NCBI RefSeq assembly: GCF_001429295.1
Contig: NZ_LMJL01000001.1
Location: 157 to 64,156 of the forward strand
Reading direction: 5' to 3'
Length of the DNA stretch: 64,000 nt
Source of the DNA: Flavobacterium sp. Root935
Lineage (GTDB): Bacteria > Bacteroidota > Bacteroidia > Flavobacteriales > Flavobacteriaceae
Below are positions 1 to 8,579 of the stretch, piece by piece; position 1 is the stretch's first letter; the number at the start of each line of letters is the position of its first letter. The position numbers and the translations under genes are program-made. A model generated the notes under the pieces. It made no database searches. It was not told where the DNA came from and saw only the letters and a program-made list of their open reading frames with translations.

Positions 1-11
1 TGACGAAAAAA

Positions 12-40
12 AGCTCTAACTTCTGTTAGAGCTTTTTTTT
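12..40. terminator. Bidirectional intrinsic terminator
   Basis: A perfect 9-bp inverted repeat (12-20 with 25-33, loop TTCT) is preceded by an A-run and followed by eight T. It can stop transcription both of a gene left of the window on + and of the gene ending at 61 on -. Confidence 0.85.
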
Positions 41-60
41 ATTTAAGAATATTTTTTCTT

Positions 61-2232
61 TTACTTCTCCATCACAATATAAGCAGGATAAGATTCCTCA
101 TTAGGCAAATTAAATTCCTCATCAAAAGGCTGTGTTCCTTCTCTATTATTATATAATGCTACGCGTTTTGCACCAGTTGCGGTGCTGCCGCCAATTCCAT
201 TAATAACATTTTGAATATTACCCGGACCAGCAAAACGAGTGGTACACATTTTTTCGAGTTTCACATTTGGACTATTAGGCACTTCAAAACCATTTTTCTT
301 ACTCACATTACCATCCGTTCCCGTAAAAACAGCATAAGACCCCATTCCAATACTTTGATGTTCTTTTACAGTATTGGCTACTTTAAATGCTGCATAACCA
401 GCAACCCTTCCTCCTTGACTGCTCCAGCTTGCTTGATTCGGCGCATCATAAGGCGGTTCGTTTTGAAAGAAAAAAGTTCTGCCGCGTTCTCCCAGCCATA
501 ATACCTCATATTCTTGATAGTGTTCTGTAAACAAACCATAAAGAGTAACATCATCCCCAGTAACAATAAGTCCGTTCTTGCATCGATCTCTTAACCAGCG
601 TGCATCGCCACCTTTCTGCGAACCATGATCGGCACGCCACAGCCAGAAATGATCACCCACCACATTACTACTGTTAATTTGCATAGAAGCATGTATCTGA
701 ATATTCTTTGATTGAACACCACCTACTCTGCAAGTAATATCTGTAAGCAGAATTGGATCTGCAGAATGGTCGGCATTTGCTCCTTCGTTTCCAATTCTAA
801 TTTGATAAGTTGTACTATTAAAGGAATCCATAAGAAGTCCTGCGATGATAATTCCGTCTTTATCATCAGCATAAATACATCCCCAAATATTTTTATCAGT
901 CGGTTCAAGTGTTACAGAAGCTATACCAGCACCTAAAAGTATAGCGTCTTTTCTGTTGACTTGGATAGGAGCATTCAGTGAGTAATGTCCTGGAGTGAAA
1001 AATATATTTTTACCAGCTTTTAATGCATTATTGATTTCCAGATCAGTATCACTTTCTTTGGCAACATACCAATTAGTAAGCAAATCTTGAATTTCGCCTT
1101 TACCCATATCTGCTGCCGACCAAGAAACTCCTACTCTATCTTTTTGCCATGCAGGAACAAAAACTTTGTATTCGCCATCCTTATCTAAAAAAAGAAAAGG
1201 TTTTTCTCTTATAATAGGCGTAGCAGGAATTGGAGAATTAGCATCATCTGCCTTTGGAGGATTAACACAGCCTTGCCAAACCATATTATAGGAACCGCCC
1301 ATAGCTCCCGAGCCAGAAGGAAAAATGGCATTTCTGGTATACCATTGCTGTTGTCCGCCCCAATTAGGCCTGGATGATGTATAATGAGTATCGGCAATAA
1401 AACCACCGCTGCCCCAAAAATTCGTGTCGCCAATATCTGAAATATATTTTGAAGTACTTTCAATCAGCATTCTTCGTGCACTGGTTGATTGAGAAACTGT
1501 CCAAGCAAAATCTCGCATTACTTCAACATTTTCTACAGAACGCCAAAAAGTACAAGTAGCATTTGCTCCACCCGAAAGATGAGGTTTCGTAAAGATAGAC
1601 CCTAGTTTAACATCTGACGGAACTTTTCCTAAACCTCCAATGTGAGAGTAGAATCCTAATTCTATCGAGTTAGCTTCCGCCGATGACGCAGAACCCGATC
1701 CGCCAGAATCGTAAGTTTGTCCTTCAATATTTGCTTTAAAATAATATGCCTGACGTTTTGTTGTCCATTCGCCATTTGATCCGCCTAGACCAATAGATCC
1801 AAAATGTGAATTAATATCTTTTCGTGCTGTTTCTGCCTTTTCGTATTTTCTATCATAGAAATACATATTATCACCAAACATTTGATCTTCTAATGAAATT
1901 ATGACTGTTATCGAATTACGAGTAACCCTATAATAGTTCTCGTATTTATTAGTATTTGGTTTATTGTCTATAAATGTCAGTTTAGAAGTTGAACCCACAG
2001 TCACAAAATCAGATGCTAAACGACTTCCTCCTCTTGTAATGATATAATTTCCAGAAGAACCAAAAGCCGACCATGATAAACTTATATTATGTTTCTTTTT
2101 GTTGTAAACAATTTTACGTTCGATTTTTTTATTCCCTTCTATTTTGTAATTATCTGAATAAGATGAAAAACTGCAGAATAGCAGCATAAATGTAAATAAT
2201 GAGATTACTTTTTTACTCATAAGAATGTTCAT
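61..2232 (-). CDS. Secreted right-handed beta-helix protein (pectate-lyase-3-like; homologues often mislabelled 'adenylyl cyclase' or 'coagulation factor 5/8 type')
   Basis: About 723 residues from the ATG at 2232; an in-frame TTG at 2280 extends the frame but places extra residues before the signal peptide, so I prefer 2232 (2220 is also possible). After the signal peptide comes a short Fn3-like beta domain. A long region follows with WGGQQQWYTRNA, MVWQGCV, REKPFLF and FFTPGHYSL, then a beta-helix with WRADHG and GERGRTFFFQNEPPYDAPNQ. From memory, these blocks match a family common in Streptomyces and other actinobacteria. The fold suggests polysaccharide binding or cleavage, but I cannot assign a substrate. 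It stands alone, with no SusC/D beside it, and transfer from an actinobacterium-like source is possible. Confidence 0.6.
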   Translation of the reverse strand: MNILMSKKVISLFTFMLLFCSFSSYSDNYKIEGNKKIERKIVYNKKKHNISLSWSAFGSSGNYIITRGGSRLASDFVTVGSTSKLTFIDNKPNTNKYENYYRVTRNSITVIISLEDQMFGDNMYFYDRKYEKAETARKDINSHFGSIGLGGSNGEWTTKRQAYYFKANIEGQTYDSGGSGSASSAEANSIELGFYSHIGGLGKVPSDVKLGSIFTKPHLSGGANATCTFWRSVENVEVMRDFAWTVSQSTSARRMLIESTSKYISDIGDTNFWGSGGFIADTHYTSSRPNWGGQQQWYTRNAIFPSGSGAMGGSYNMVWQGCVNPPKADDANSPIPATPIIREKPFLFLDKDGEYKVFVPAWQKDRVGVSWSAADMGKGEIQDLLTNWYVAKESDTDLEINNALKAGKNIFFTPGHYSLNAPIQVNRKDAILLGAGIASVTLEPTDKNIWGCIYADDKDGIIIAGLLMDSFNSTTYQIRIGNEGANADHSADPILLTDITCRVGGVQSKNIQIHASMQINSSNVVGDHFWLWRADHGSQKGGDARWLRDRCKNGLIVTGDDVTLYGLFTEHYQEYEVLWLGERGRTFFFQNEPPYDAPNQASWSSQGGRVAGYAAFKVANTVKEHQSIGMGSYAVFTGTDGNVSKKNGFEVPNSPNVKLEKMCTTRFAGPGNIQNVINGIGGSTATGAKRVALYNNREGTQPFDEEFNLPNEESYPAYIVMEK

Positions 2233-2447
2233 TTTTGTGGTTTGATAGATTGTAATAGTGATAGTTTTTAGAAAGCCCAAAATAGCAATAATCCTTAAGC
2301 TTCCCGTTCATTTCTATTCTCAATTTTCTCATCAAAAACACTACAAAATCTAAAAAATTTGTCTTTTTCTGACATAAATAAACCTTCTAGAACATATCTG
2401 TTTTTCTTTAATAGCTTTTTTTTGCCGGCAATGAAAAAGAAAATGAA

Positions 2448-2855
2448 ATGAAAAAGATTATATTATGTATTGCCTTAATTTTTTCTATAGTTGGAATCGC
2501 ACAGCAAAAAAACATCATTCCAATTGATTCCTGCTTATTAGCAACAAAAAGCGTATTATATAAGACAAATGCTCACGCTTCTTACTATCATGATAAATTC
2601 AATGGGCGAAAAACAGCGAGCGGTAGAAAATTCAACAATAATGATTTTACCGCAGCGCACAAAACATTTCCTTTTGGAACAAAACTAAAAATCACAAACG
2701 AAAAAAATAAAAAGTTTGTCTTAGTTGAAGTTATAGATCGGGGACCTTTTGTGAAAGGAAGAGAAATTGACCTCAGTAAAAGAGCTTTTATGGATATTAC
2801 TTCCAATAAAAAGAGCGGCGTTGTTTATGTGACAATCGAGATTTTAAAAAATTAG
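2448..2855 (+). CDS. RlpA-like double-psi beta-barrel protein
   Basis: 135 residues: a signal peptide (1-18), then an RlpA-type domain with ASYYHDKFNGRKTASG, TAAHKTFPFGTKLKITN and VEVIDRGPFVKGREIDLS. These are the conserved blocks of RlpA/barwin-like domains, including the Asp in VIDRGP expected at the active site of RlpA lytic transglycosylases. It is the short form without a C-terminal SPOR domain, so septal targeting is not evident. It probably acts on peptidoglycan in the periplasm. It is monocistronic, with about 270 bp of gene-free DNA before parA. Confidence 0.8.
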   Translation: MKKIILCIALIFSIVGIAQQKNIIPIDSCLLATKSVLYKTNAHASYYHDKFNGRKTASGRKFNNNDFTAAHKTFPFGTKLKITNEKNKKFVLVEVIDRGPFVKGREIDLSKRAFMDITSNKKSGVVYVTIEILKN

Positions 2856-3126
2856 CAACTTATTATTTAAAACTATATTTAAAACCAAAATCTTATTTAT
2901 AAAAAGATACTGATTTTGTTTAGAATTAAATGATTTCAAAGTTTTAATCACAAAAAAGAGAATTAAATAAATAAGAAACATCTTTAATAACTCTTTTGAA
3001 AACTAAAATTAATTTCTGCAAACACCCACCAAACAACGGTTAAACAAACTTTCATAAATGTTAACAAAATAGATTTTCAAAAACCATAAATAATTGTATT
3101 TTTACGGTTCAAAATTCAGAAAATAA

Positions 3127-3894
3127 ATGGGCAAAATCATTGCTATTGCTAATCAAAAAGGAGGCGTTGGAAAGACTACTACATCAGTAAATCTTGCTGC
3201 CTCATTAGGTGTTTTAGAAAAAAAAGTATTGTTGATCGATGCTGATCCTCAAGCCAATGCTACATCTGGTCTCGGAATTGACGTAGAAACAGTTGAAGCT
3301 GGAACTTATCAAATTCTGGAACACAGTATAACACCGAAAGAAGCCGTTTTAAAATGTACAGCCCCAAACGTAGACGTGATCCCTGCTCATATTGACCTTG
3401 TGGCTATCGAAATTGAATTGGTTGACAAAGAAAACCGTGAATATATGCTTAAAAAAGCATTAGAAAGCGTGAAAGATGAATATGATTATATCATTATCGA
3501 CTGTGCGCCTTCTTTAGGTTTGTTAACCTTGAATGCTTTAACAGCTGCAGATTCTGTAGTTATTCCTATTCAATGTGAGTATTTTGCTCTTGAGGGATTA
3601 GGAAAATTATTGAACACTATTAAAAGTATTCAAAAAATACACAATCCTGATCTTGACATCGAAGGCTTATTGCTAACTATGTACGATTCAAGACTACGTT
3701 TATCTAATCAGGTTGTAGAAGAGGTTCAAAAACACTTTAACGATATGGTTTTTGATACCGTAATTCAGCGAAATGTAAAATTAAGTGAAGCGCCTAGTTT
3801 TGGTGAAAGCATCATTAATTATGACGCTACCAGTAAAGGTGCCGTAAACTACATTCATTTAGCTCAAGAAATTATAAAGAAAAACAGCAAATAG
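3127..3894 (+). CDS. parA: ParA/Soj-family chromosome-partitioning ATPase
   Basis: 255 residues, the usual length for chromosomal Soj-type ParA. The deviant Walker A motif KGGVGKTTT sits at residues 10-18 and a Walker B-like IIDCAPSLGLLTLNAL near 122-137. ATP-dependent dimers bind DNA non-specifically and move ParB-parS complexes. parB follows after 5 bp and the two are surely co-transcribed. A weak promoter-like TATTTTTA lies at 3097-3104, and the ATG at 3127 follows an A-rich leader. No long N-terminal DNA-binding domain is present, unlike plasmid type Ia ParA. Confidence 0.95.
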   Translation: MGKIIAIANQKGGVGKTTTSVNLAASLGVLEKKVLLIDADPQANATSGLGIDVETVEAGTYQILEHSITPKEAVLKCTAPNVDVIPAHIDLVAIEIELVDKENREYMLKKALESVKDEYDYIIIDCAPSLGLLTLNALTAADSVVIPIQCEYFALEGLGKLLNTIKSIQKIHNPDLDIEGLLLTMYDSRLRLSNQVVEEVQKHFNDMVFDTVIQRNVKLSEAPSFGESIINYDATSKGAVNYIHLAQEIIKKNSK

Positions 3895-3899
3895 TTTTT

Positions 3900-4802
3900 A
3901 TGACAAAAGCAATTAAAAAACAAGCCTTAGGAAGAGGATTATCAGCATTATTAAAAGATCCAGAAAACGACATTACATCAGTAGAAGATAAAAATGCTGA
4001 CAAAGTTGTTGGAAATATTATTGAGCTTGAAATAAGTGCTATCGAAATAAATCCGTTTCAGCCTAGAAGCAATTTTAATGAAGAATCTTTACGCGAATTA
4101 GCCACTTCTATTAAAGAACTTGGTGTAATTCAACCTATTACTGTTCGTAAATTAGATTTCAATAAATATCAGTTAATCTCAGGAGAGCGCCGTCTTCGTG
4201 CTTCTACCTTAATAGGATTAACTCATGTTCCAGCATATATTCGTATTGCAAACGACAACGAATCGTTAGTTATGGCTTTGGTTGAAAATATTCAGCGTCA
4301 TGACTTAGATCCAATTGAGATTGCATTATCATACCAGCGTTTGATCGATGAAATTCAATTAACTCAAGAACAAATGAGTGAAAGAGTTGGAAAAAAACGT
4401 TCGACAATTGCCAACTATTTACGTCTTTTAAAATTAGATCCGATTATCCAAACTGGTATTCGTGACGGTTTTATCAGCATGGGACACGGTAGAGCAATTA
4501 TCAACATTGAAGACCTTGATGTTCAAACAGATATCTACCAAAAAATTGTAAGCCAGAATTTATCTGTTCGTGAAACAGAAGCTCTGGTAAAAAATTATCA
4601 TGAAGGGCAGCAGCCTAAAGCTGAAGGAAAACCTAAAACAGATTCTGCGTTTGTGGTAAGAGAAACTCAAAAAAATACTTTTAACGATTATTTTGGTTCG
4701 AAAGTTGATATTAAAGTCGCTGGCAACGGAAAAGGAAAAATCACAATTCCATTCAATTCTGAAGCAGACTTTAACAGAATTATAAAATTAATAAACGGAT
4801 AG
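3900..4802 (+). CDS. parB: ParB/Spo0J-family chromosome-partitioning CTPase
   Basis: 300 residues. The N-terminal GRGLSALL ParA-contact motif is near 11-18. The ParB/Srx domain has INPFQPR, LGVIQPITVR and the GERRLRA nucleotide-binding box, followed by ENIQRHDL. The central HTH contains LTQEQMSERVGKKRSTIANYLRLL, written here only to mark residues about 160-183, and the C-terminal dimerisation domain ends at KLING. It follows parA by 5 bp, and its TAG overlaps the GTG of the next gene. I saw no 16-bp parS palindrome of the canonical type nearby. Confidence 0.95.
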   Translation: MTKAIKKQALGRGLSALLKDPENDITSVEDKNADKVVGNIIELEISAIEINPFQPRSNFNEESLRELATSIKELGVIQPITVRKLDFNKYQLISGERRLRASTLIGLTHVPAYIRIANDNESLVMALVENIQRHDLDPIEIALSYQRLIDEIQLTQEQMSERVGKKRSTIANYLRLLKLDPIIQTGIRDGFISMGHGRAIINIEDLDVQTDIYQKIVSQNLSVRETEALVKNYHEGQQPKAEGKPKTDSAFVVRETQKNTFNDYFGSKVDIKVAGNGKGKITIPFNSEADFNRIIKLING

Positions 4803-5362
4803 TGAATAAAATTGTCCCCATCGGTCTATTGTTCTTTCTAACAGGAACCGTTTCTCTTTTTGCCCAGGTAAAAAAAGACACGGTTTTGGTCGTAAAAGAC
4901 ACTACTGCATTAGAAGAAATAGATCCGCTAACACCCGCAAAAGCAGCCTTTTACTCTGCAATTTTACCCGGCTTAGGGCAGGCTTACAATAAAAAATACT
5001 GGAAAATTCCATTGGTTTACGGAGCAATCGGAACAAGTTTGTACTTTTATATAGACAACAATAAAAAATACCACGATTATCGTGACGCCTATAAACGAAG
5101 ATTAGAAGGCTATAACGATGATAATTATCAATTTTTGGACGACAACCGACTAATTGCCGGGCAAAAGTTTTATCAAAGAAACAGAGACTTATCTGCCTTA
5201 TTTGTTGTTGGTTTTTATGTGCTAAACATAATTGATGCCAATGTCGATGCCGCTTTGATTCAGTTTAACGTAAACGAAAGACTATCAATGCGTCCAGAAA
5301 TTTATCCCGACGATGTAACATTTAAACCAAACGTTGGACTAACCTTTAACTACAAGTTTTAA
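4802..5362 (+). CDS. DUF5683 domain protein
   Basis: 186 residues. A GTG start overlaps the parB stop by one base (TAGTG), and no in-frame ATG lies near it. A signal peptide (about 1-21, ending FAQ) precedes a hydrophobic block rich in small residues (AFYSAILPGLGQAYNKKYWK), then one or two further membrane-prone segments. The PGLGQ(A/I)YN signature is typical of DUF5683 in Bacteroidota. Function is unknown. Its conserved place between parB and dapB in Flavobacteriia suggests a house-keeping envelope role, which is inference only. Confidence 0.75.
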   Translation: MNKIVPIGLLFFLTGTVSLFAQVKKDTVLVVKDTTALEEIDPLTPAKAAFYSAILPGLGQAYNKKYWKIPLVYGAIGTSLYFYIDNNKKYHDYRDAYKRRLEGYNDDNYQFLDDNRLIAGQKFYQRNRDLSALFVVGFYVLNIIDANVDAALIQFNVNERLSMRPEIYPDDVTFKPNVGLTFNYKF

Positions 5363-5404
5363 TAGAGTAACGTCTATTTAAAAATCAATAAAAAAATAAT
5401 TATA

Positions 5405-6106
5405 ATGAAAATTGCGCTTTTAGGATACGGAAAAATGGGGAAAGTAATCGAAAGAATTGCTTTAGAAAGAGGTCATGAAATAGTTTTAAAGAAAGATGAA
5501 TTTAATAGCTATGACGGACTTTCAACAGCGGATGTTGCCATAGATTTTAGTGTTCCATCAGCAGCAGTTAATAATATCTCAGCATCTTTTAATGCTAATG
5601 TTCCTGTAGTTTCTGGAACAACTGGCTGGCTGGAACATTACGACGAAATGATTGCTCTTTGCAATGAGAAAAAAGGCGGTTTTATTTCGAGTTCAAACTT
5701 TAGTTTAGGTGTAAATATTTTCTTTGGATTAAATGAATATTTAGCCAAAATCATGAATCAGTTTGATTCTTATAAAGTTTCGATGGAAGAAATTCACCAC
5801 ATCCACAAACTTGATGCTCCGAGCGGTACTGCAATTTCTCTAGCAAAAGGCGTAATTGAAAACAGTAATTATGCTAATTGGACTTTAGAAGAAGCTCAAT
5901 CAAATGAAATACATATAGAAGCAAAAAGAATTGGAGAAGTTCCTGGCACACACACCGTAAACTACGATTCTGTTATTGACAGTATCGAAATAAAACATAC
6001 TGCTCACAATCGTGAAGGTTTTGCGCTTGGCGCTGTTATAGCTGCAGAATGGCTTGCAGGCAAACAAGGAATTTTCACTATGAAAGATGTACTAAACTTA
6101 CAATAA
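5405..6106 (+). CDS. dapB: 4-hydroxy-tetrahydrodipicolinate reductase
   Basis: 233 residues, slightly shorter than E. coli DapB as is usual in Bacteroidota. The N-terminal nucleotide-binding GYGKMGK is at 7-13. The substrate and catalytic block EIHHIHKLDAPSGTA is near residues 129-143, with the HHxxKxDAPSGTA signature split by one extra residue. It reduces HTPA to tetrahydrodipicolinate with NAD(P)H in lysine/meso-DAP synthesis, and so feeds peptidoglycan. It follows DUF5683 by 42 bp and precedes lepB in the same direction. Confidence 0.95.
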   Translation: MKIALLGYGKMGKVIERIALERGHEIVLKKDEFNSYDGLSTADVAIDFSVPSAAVNNISASFNANVPVVSGTTGWLEHYDEMIALCNEKKGGFISSSNFSLGVNIFFGLNEYLAKIMNQFDSYKVSMEEIHHIHKLDAPSGTAISLAKGVIENSNYANWTLEEAQSNEIHIEAKRIGEVPGTHTVNYDSVIDSIEIKHTAHNREGFALGAVIAAEWLAGKQGIFTMKDVLNLQ

Positions 6107-6173
6107 ATCGAATAAAGTTTTGGATTAATTAAAAACATTCAATCCTGAATTTGAAACTTAAAAATACAATATT

Positions 6174-7727
6174 ATGACACTTTACTCTTGGTTCGTATTT
6201 TTCTTAGCTGTTCAAATAATTCATTTTCTTGGTACATGGAAACTGTATCAGGCAGCAGGAAGAAAAAGCTGGGAAGCAGCAATTCCGGTATACAATTCTA
6301 TCGTTTTAATGAAAATTATCGGACGCCCGACTTGGTGGACACTATTACTTTTTATCCCAATCATCAACTTAATTATGTTTCCTGTTGTATGGGTAGAAAC
6401 TTTAAGAACATTTGGTAAAAGATCTACTTTGGATACTTTTCTAGGCCTTTTCACTCTAGGTTTTTATATTTATTATGTAAATTATACTCAAAAATTAGAG
6501 TATCGTGCAGATCGTAAATTAACTCCTGAAAACAAAACTGGAGACACAATTAGTTCTTTACTTTTTGCAATTATCGTAGCAACTTTAGTACATACCTATG
6601 TTGTACAACCTTATACAATTCCGACATCATCTTTAGAGAAATCTTTATTAATTGGTGATTTCTTATTTGTGAGTAAATTAAATTACGGGCCAAGAGTACC
6701 AATGACTACGGTAGCATTGCCAATGGTTCATGACTCTATTCCTTTAACTAAAAGTAAATCGTATTTAAGCTGGCCGCAATTACCATATTTCAGACTTCCA
6801 GCTATCCAAAAAATAAAACGATGCGATATAGTTGTCTTTAACTGGCCAGTAGATACCGTTCATTATTTCTTTGAACCAAAAGGAAGACCAGGGGTTATCA
6901 AACCTATTGACAAGAAATCAAATTACGTAAAAAGATGTGTTGGTATTCCTGGAGACAGTTTATCAATAAAAGATGGTTTTGTTTTTATTAATGGAAAAAA
7001 ACTGGTTTTACCAGAAAGAGCTAAACCACAATATTCTTATTCTGTAGCTTTAGATGGAAAAACTCCAATTGATTTCGAATCATTATTTAAAGAATTAGAC
7101 ATCACTGATCCTGCAGGTTTTACAACAGAAAAAAGAGATACGCTTTACTTAGGCTCATTAACAGAAGCTGGAGCTGAGCGATTCAAAAATACTCCTGGCG
7201 TTACTGCGGTGATACGTAAAATTGACAAAACAGACGATAACAGAATTTTTCCTCATATTAATAAGTGGAGTCAAGATAACATGGGACCAATTTACATTCC
7301 TGAAGCAGGAAAAACGGTTGCGTTAAACAATGAATCACTTCCTTTTTACAAAGAAATTATCACGAATTACGAAGGAAATAAATTAGAATTACAAGGTTCT
7401 AAATTTTTAATTAACGGAAAACCAGCAACGACATATACCTTCAAACAGAACTATTATTGGATGATGGGAGACAATCGTCATAATTCTGAAGACAGCCGTT
7501 ATTGGGGCTACGTTCCAGAAAATCACATCGTAGGAAAACCAGTATTCATCTGGATGAGCTGGGATACGAACGGAAAAGGCATAAATAAAATTAGATGGAA
7601 TAGAGTTTTCACTACCGTTGATGGTGAAGGACAGCCGCAATCTTACTTCAAATATTTCTTAATAGCTCTTGCATTATACTTCGTTGGAGATTTTGTATGG
7701 AGAAAAAGAAGAGAGAATAAAGCATAA
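6174..7727 (+). CDS. lepB: Signal peptidase I with N-terminal DUF5684-like membrane region
   Basis: 517 residues, longer than usual. Residues 1-110 form three membrane helices resembling DUF5684 (PTWWTLLLFIPIINLIM). A further helix near 127-145 leads into the S26 catalytic domain. IPTSSLEKSL aligns with the classic IPSGSM, placing the Ser nucleophile at about 153. The general-base Lys is K253 in YVKRCVGIPGD, and box E is MMGDNRHNSEDSRYWG. A large insertion (about 275-415) separates the conserved boxes. A C-terminal helix near 493-507 ends in a basic tail. It removes signal peptides at the inner membrane. Homologues in the genus share this size. Confidence 0.92.
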   Translation: MTLYSWFVFFLAVQIIHFLGTWKLYQAAGRKSWEAAIPVYNSIVLMKIIGRPTWWTLLLFIPIINLIMFPVVWVETLRTFGKRSTLDTFLGLFTLGFYIYYVNYTQKLEYRADRKLTPENKTGDTISSLLFAIIVATLVHTYVVQPYTIPTSSLEKSLLIGDFLFVSKLNYGPRVPMTTVALPMVHDSIPLTKSKSYLSWPQLPYFRLPAIQKIKRCDIVVFNWPVDTVHYFFEPKGRPGVIKPIDKKSNYVKRCVGIPGDSLSIKDGFVFINGKKLVLPERAKPQYSYSVALDGKTPIDFESLFKELDITDPAGFTTEKRDTLYLGSLTEAGAERFKNTPGVTAVIRKIDKTDDNRIFPHINKWSQDNMGPIYIPEAGKTVALNNESLPFYKEIITNYEGNKLELQGSKFLINGKPATTYTFKQNYYWMMGDNRHNSEDSRYWGYVPENHIVGKPVFIWMSWDTNGKGINKIRWNRVFTTVDGEGQPQSYFKYFLIALALYFVGDFVWRKRRENKA

Positions 7728-7746
7728 TTAAAAAAAAGTTATTTTT

Positions 7747-7800
7747 GTTTCAGGTTTCAAGTTTCAAGTTCGACAACACTTGAAACTTGAAACCTGAAAC
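7747..7800. repeat. Perfect 23-bp inverted repeat
   Basis: Left arm 7747-7769 and right arm 7778-7800 are exact reverse complements around an 8-nt loop. The arms are built from the direct repeat GTTTCA(A)G. It lies just after lepB and could act as a strong 3' hairpin, though no long T-run follows. Confidence 0.85.
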
Positions 7801-7826
7801 ATTTAAAAAAATAAAAACATTAAATC

Positions 7827-7891
7827 GTTAAACTGGTAAATCGTTTAATCGTTTCTCAAAAAAGTACGATTAAGCGATTTACCGATTAAAC
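7827..7891. repeat. Imperfect 26-bp inverted repeat (AATCGTTTAA family)
   Basis: 7827-7852 pairs with 7866-7891 at 22 of 26 positions. The core AATCGTTTAAT/ATTAAGCGATT is shared with the inverted repeat at 28627-28662, so this is one member of a dispersed family in this genome. Confidence 0.75.
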
Positions 7892-7901
7892 TAAAATCAC
7901 A

Positions 7902-8522
7902 ATGAATTCCTTAATACTTCCGACTTATTTTCCATCTATTAGTCATTTTGCAGTAATAGCGCAATCTGAAAAAATCACATTTGAAATGGAGGATAATTTT
8001 CAGAAACAAACTAATAGAAATAGAACTTACATCTATAGTCCAAACGGAATTCAATTATTAAATATTCCTGTTAAGCATTCAAAAGAAGCACATCAAAAGA
8101 CTAAAGACATTTTGATTGAAAATGAATTTGACTGGCAGAAACAGCATTTTAAATCGCTGGAAGCAGCTTATAGAAGCTCGCCTTTCTTCGAGTACTTCGA
8201 GGACGATATCGTGTCTATATTCGAAAAAAAACATACTTTTTTAATGGATCTGAATTTCGAAGTTTTGGACATTGTAACAAAATGTCTTCGAATGAAATTT
8301 GAATTCGGGAAAACAACAGAATATTTTCATGAAACACCAGATTTCGCTGATTTTAGATATTTAGCGAACGGAAAAAAAGACACAAACTCTTTCGAAAAAT
8401 ACACTCAGGTATTTGACGACAAACATAGTTTCATAAACAACTTAAGTGTTTTAGACTTACTTTTTAATGAAGGTAAATTTGCAATGGATTATTTAAAAAC
8501 TCAGAAACTAGATATCAAATAG
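7902..8522 (+). CDS. WbqC family protein
   Basis: 206 residues matching WbqC-like proteins: N-terminal LILPTYFPSISHFAVIAQ, then NRTYIYSPNGIQLLNIPV and the block KSLEAAYRSSPFFEYFEDD. The family occurs in O-antigen clusters and as a conserved core gene next to lepB in Flavobacteriia. Its reaction is not established. No signal peptide is visible, so it is cytoplasmic. It converges with the EEP gene ending at 8580; the A/T-rich gap between them holds a weak hairpin (AAAATCCAA ... TTGGATTTT). Confidence 0.82.
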   Translation: MNSLILPTYFPSISHFAVIAQSEKITFEMEDNFQKQTNRNRTYIYSPNGIQLLNIPVKHSKEAHQKTKDILIENEFDWQKQHFKSLEAAYRSSPFFEYFEDDIVSIFEKKHTFLMDLNFEVLDIVTKCLRMKFEFGKTTEYFHETPDFADFRYLANGKKDTNSFEKYTQVFDDKHSFINNLSVLDLLFNEGKFAMDYLKTQKLDIK

Positions 8523-8579
8523 AAAATCCAATTTTCATCTTTGAAATTTGGATTTTAAAAAATTGGAATTTCATCTATT

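Noticed and set aside
3000..5400. parS site near parA/parB
   Set aside because: I looked for the 16-bp palindrome of the TGTTnCACGTGAAACA type in and around the par genes and saw none. It may lie elsewhere in the chromosome.
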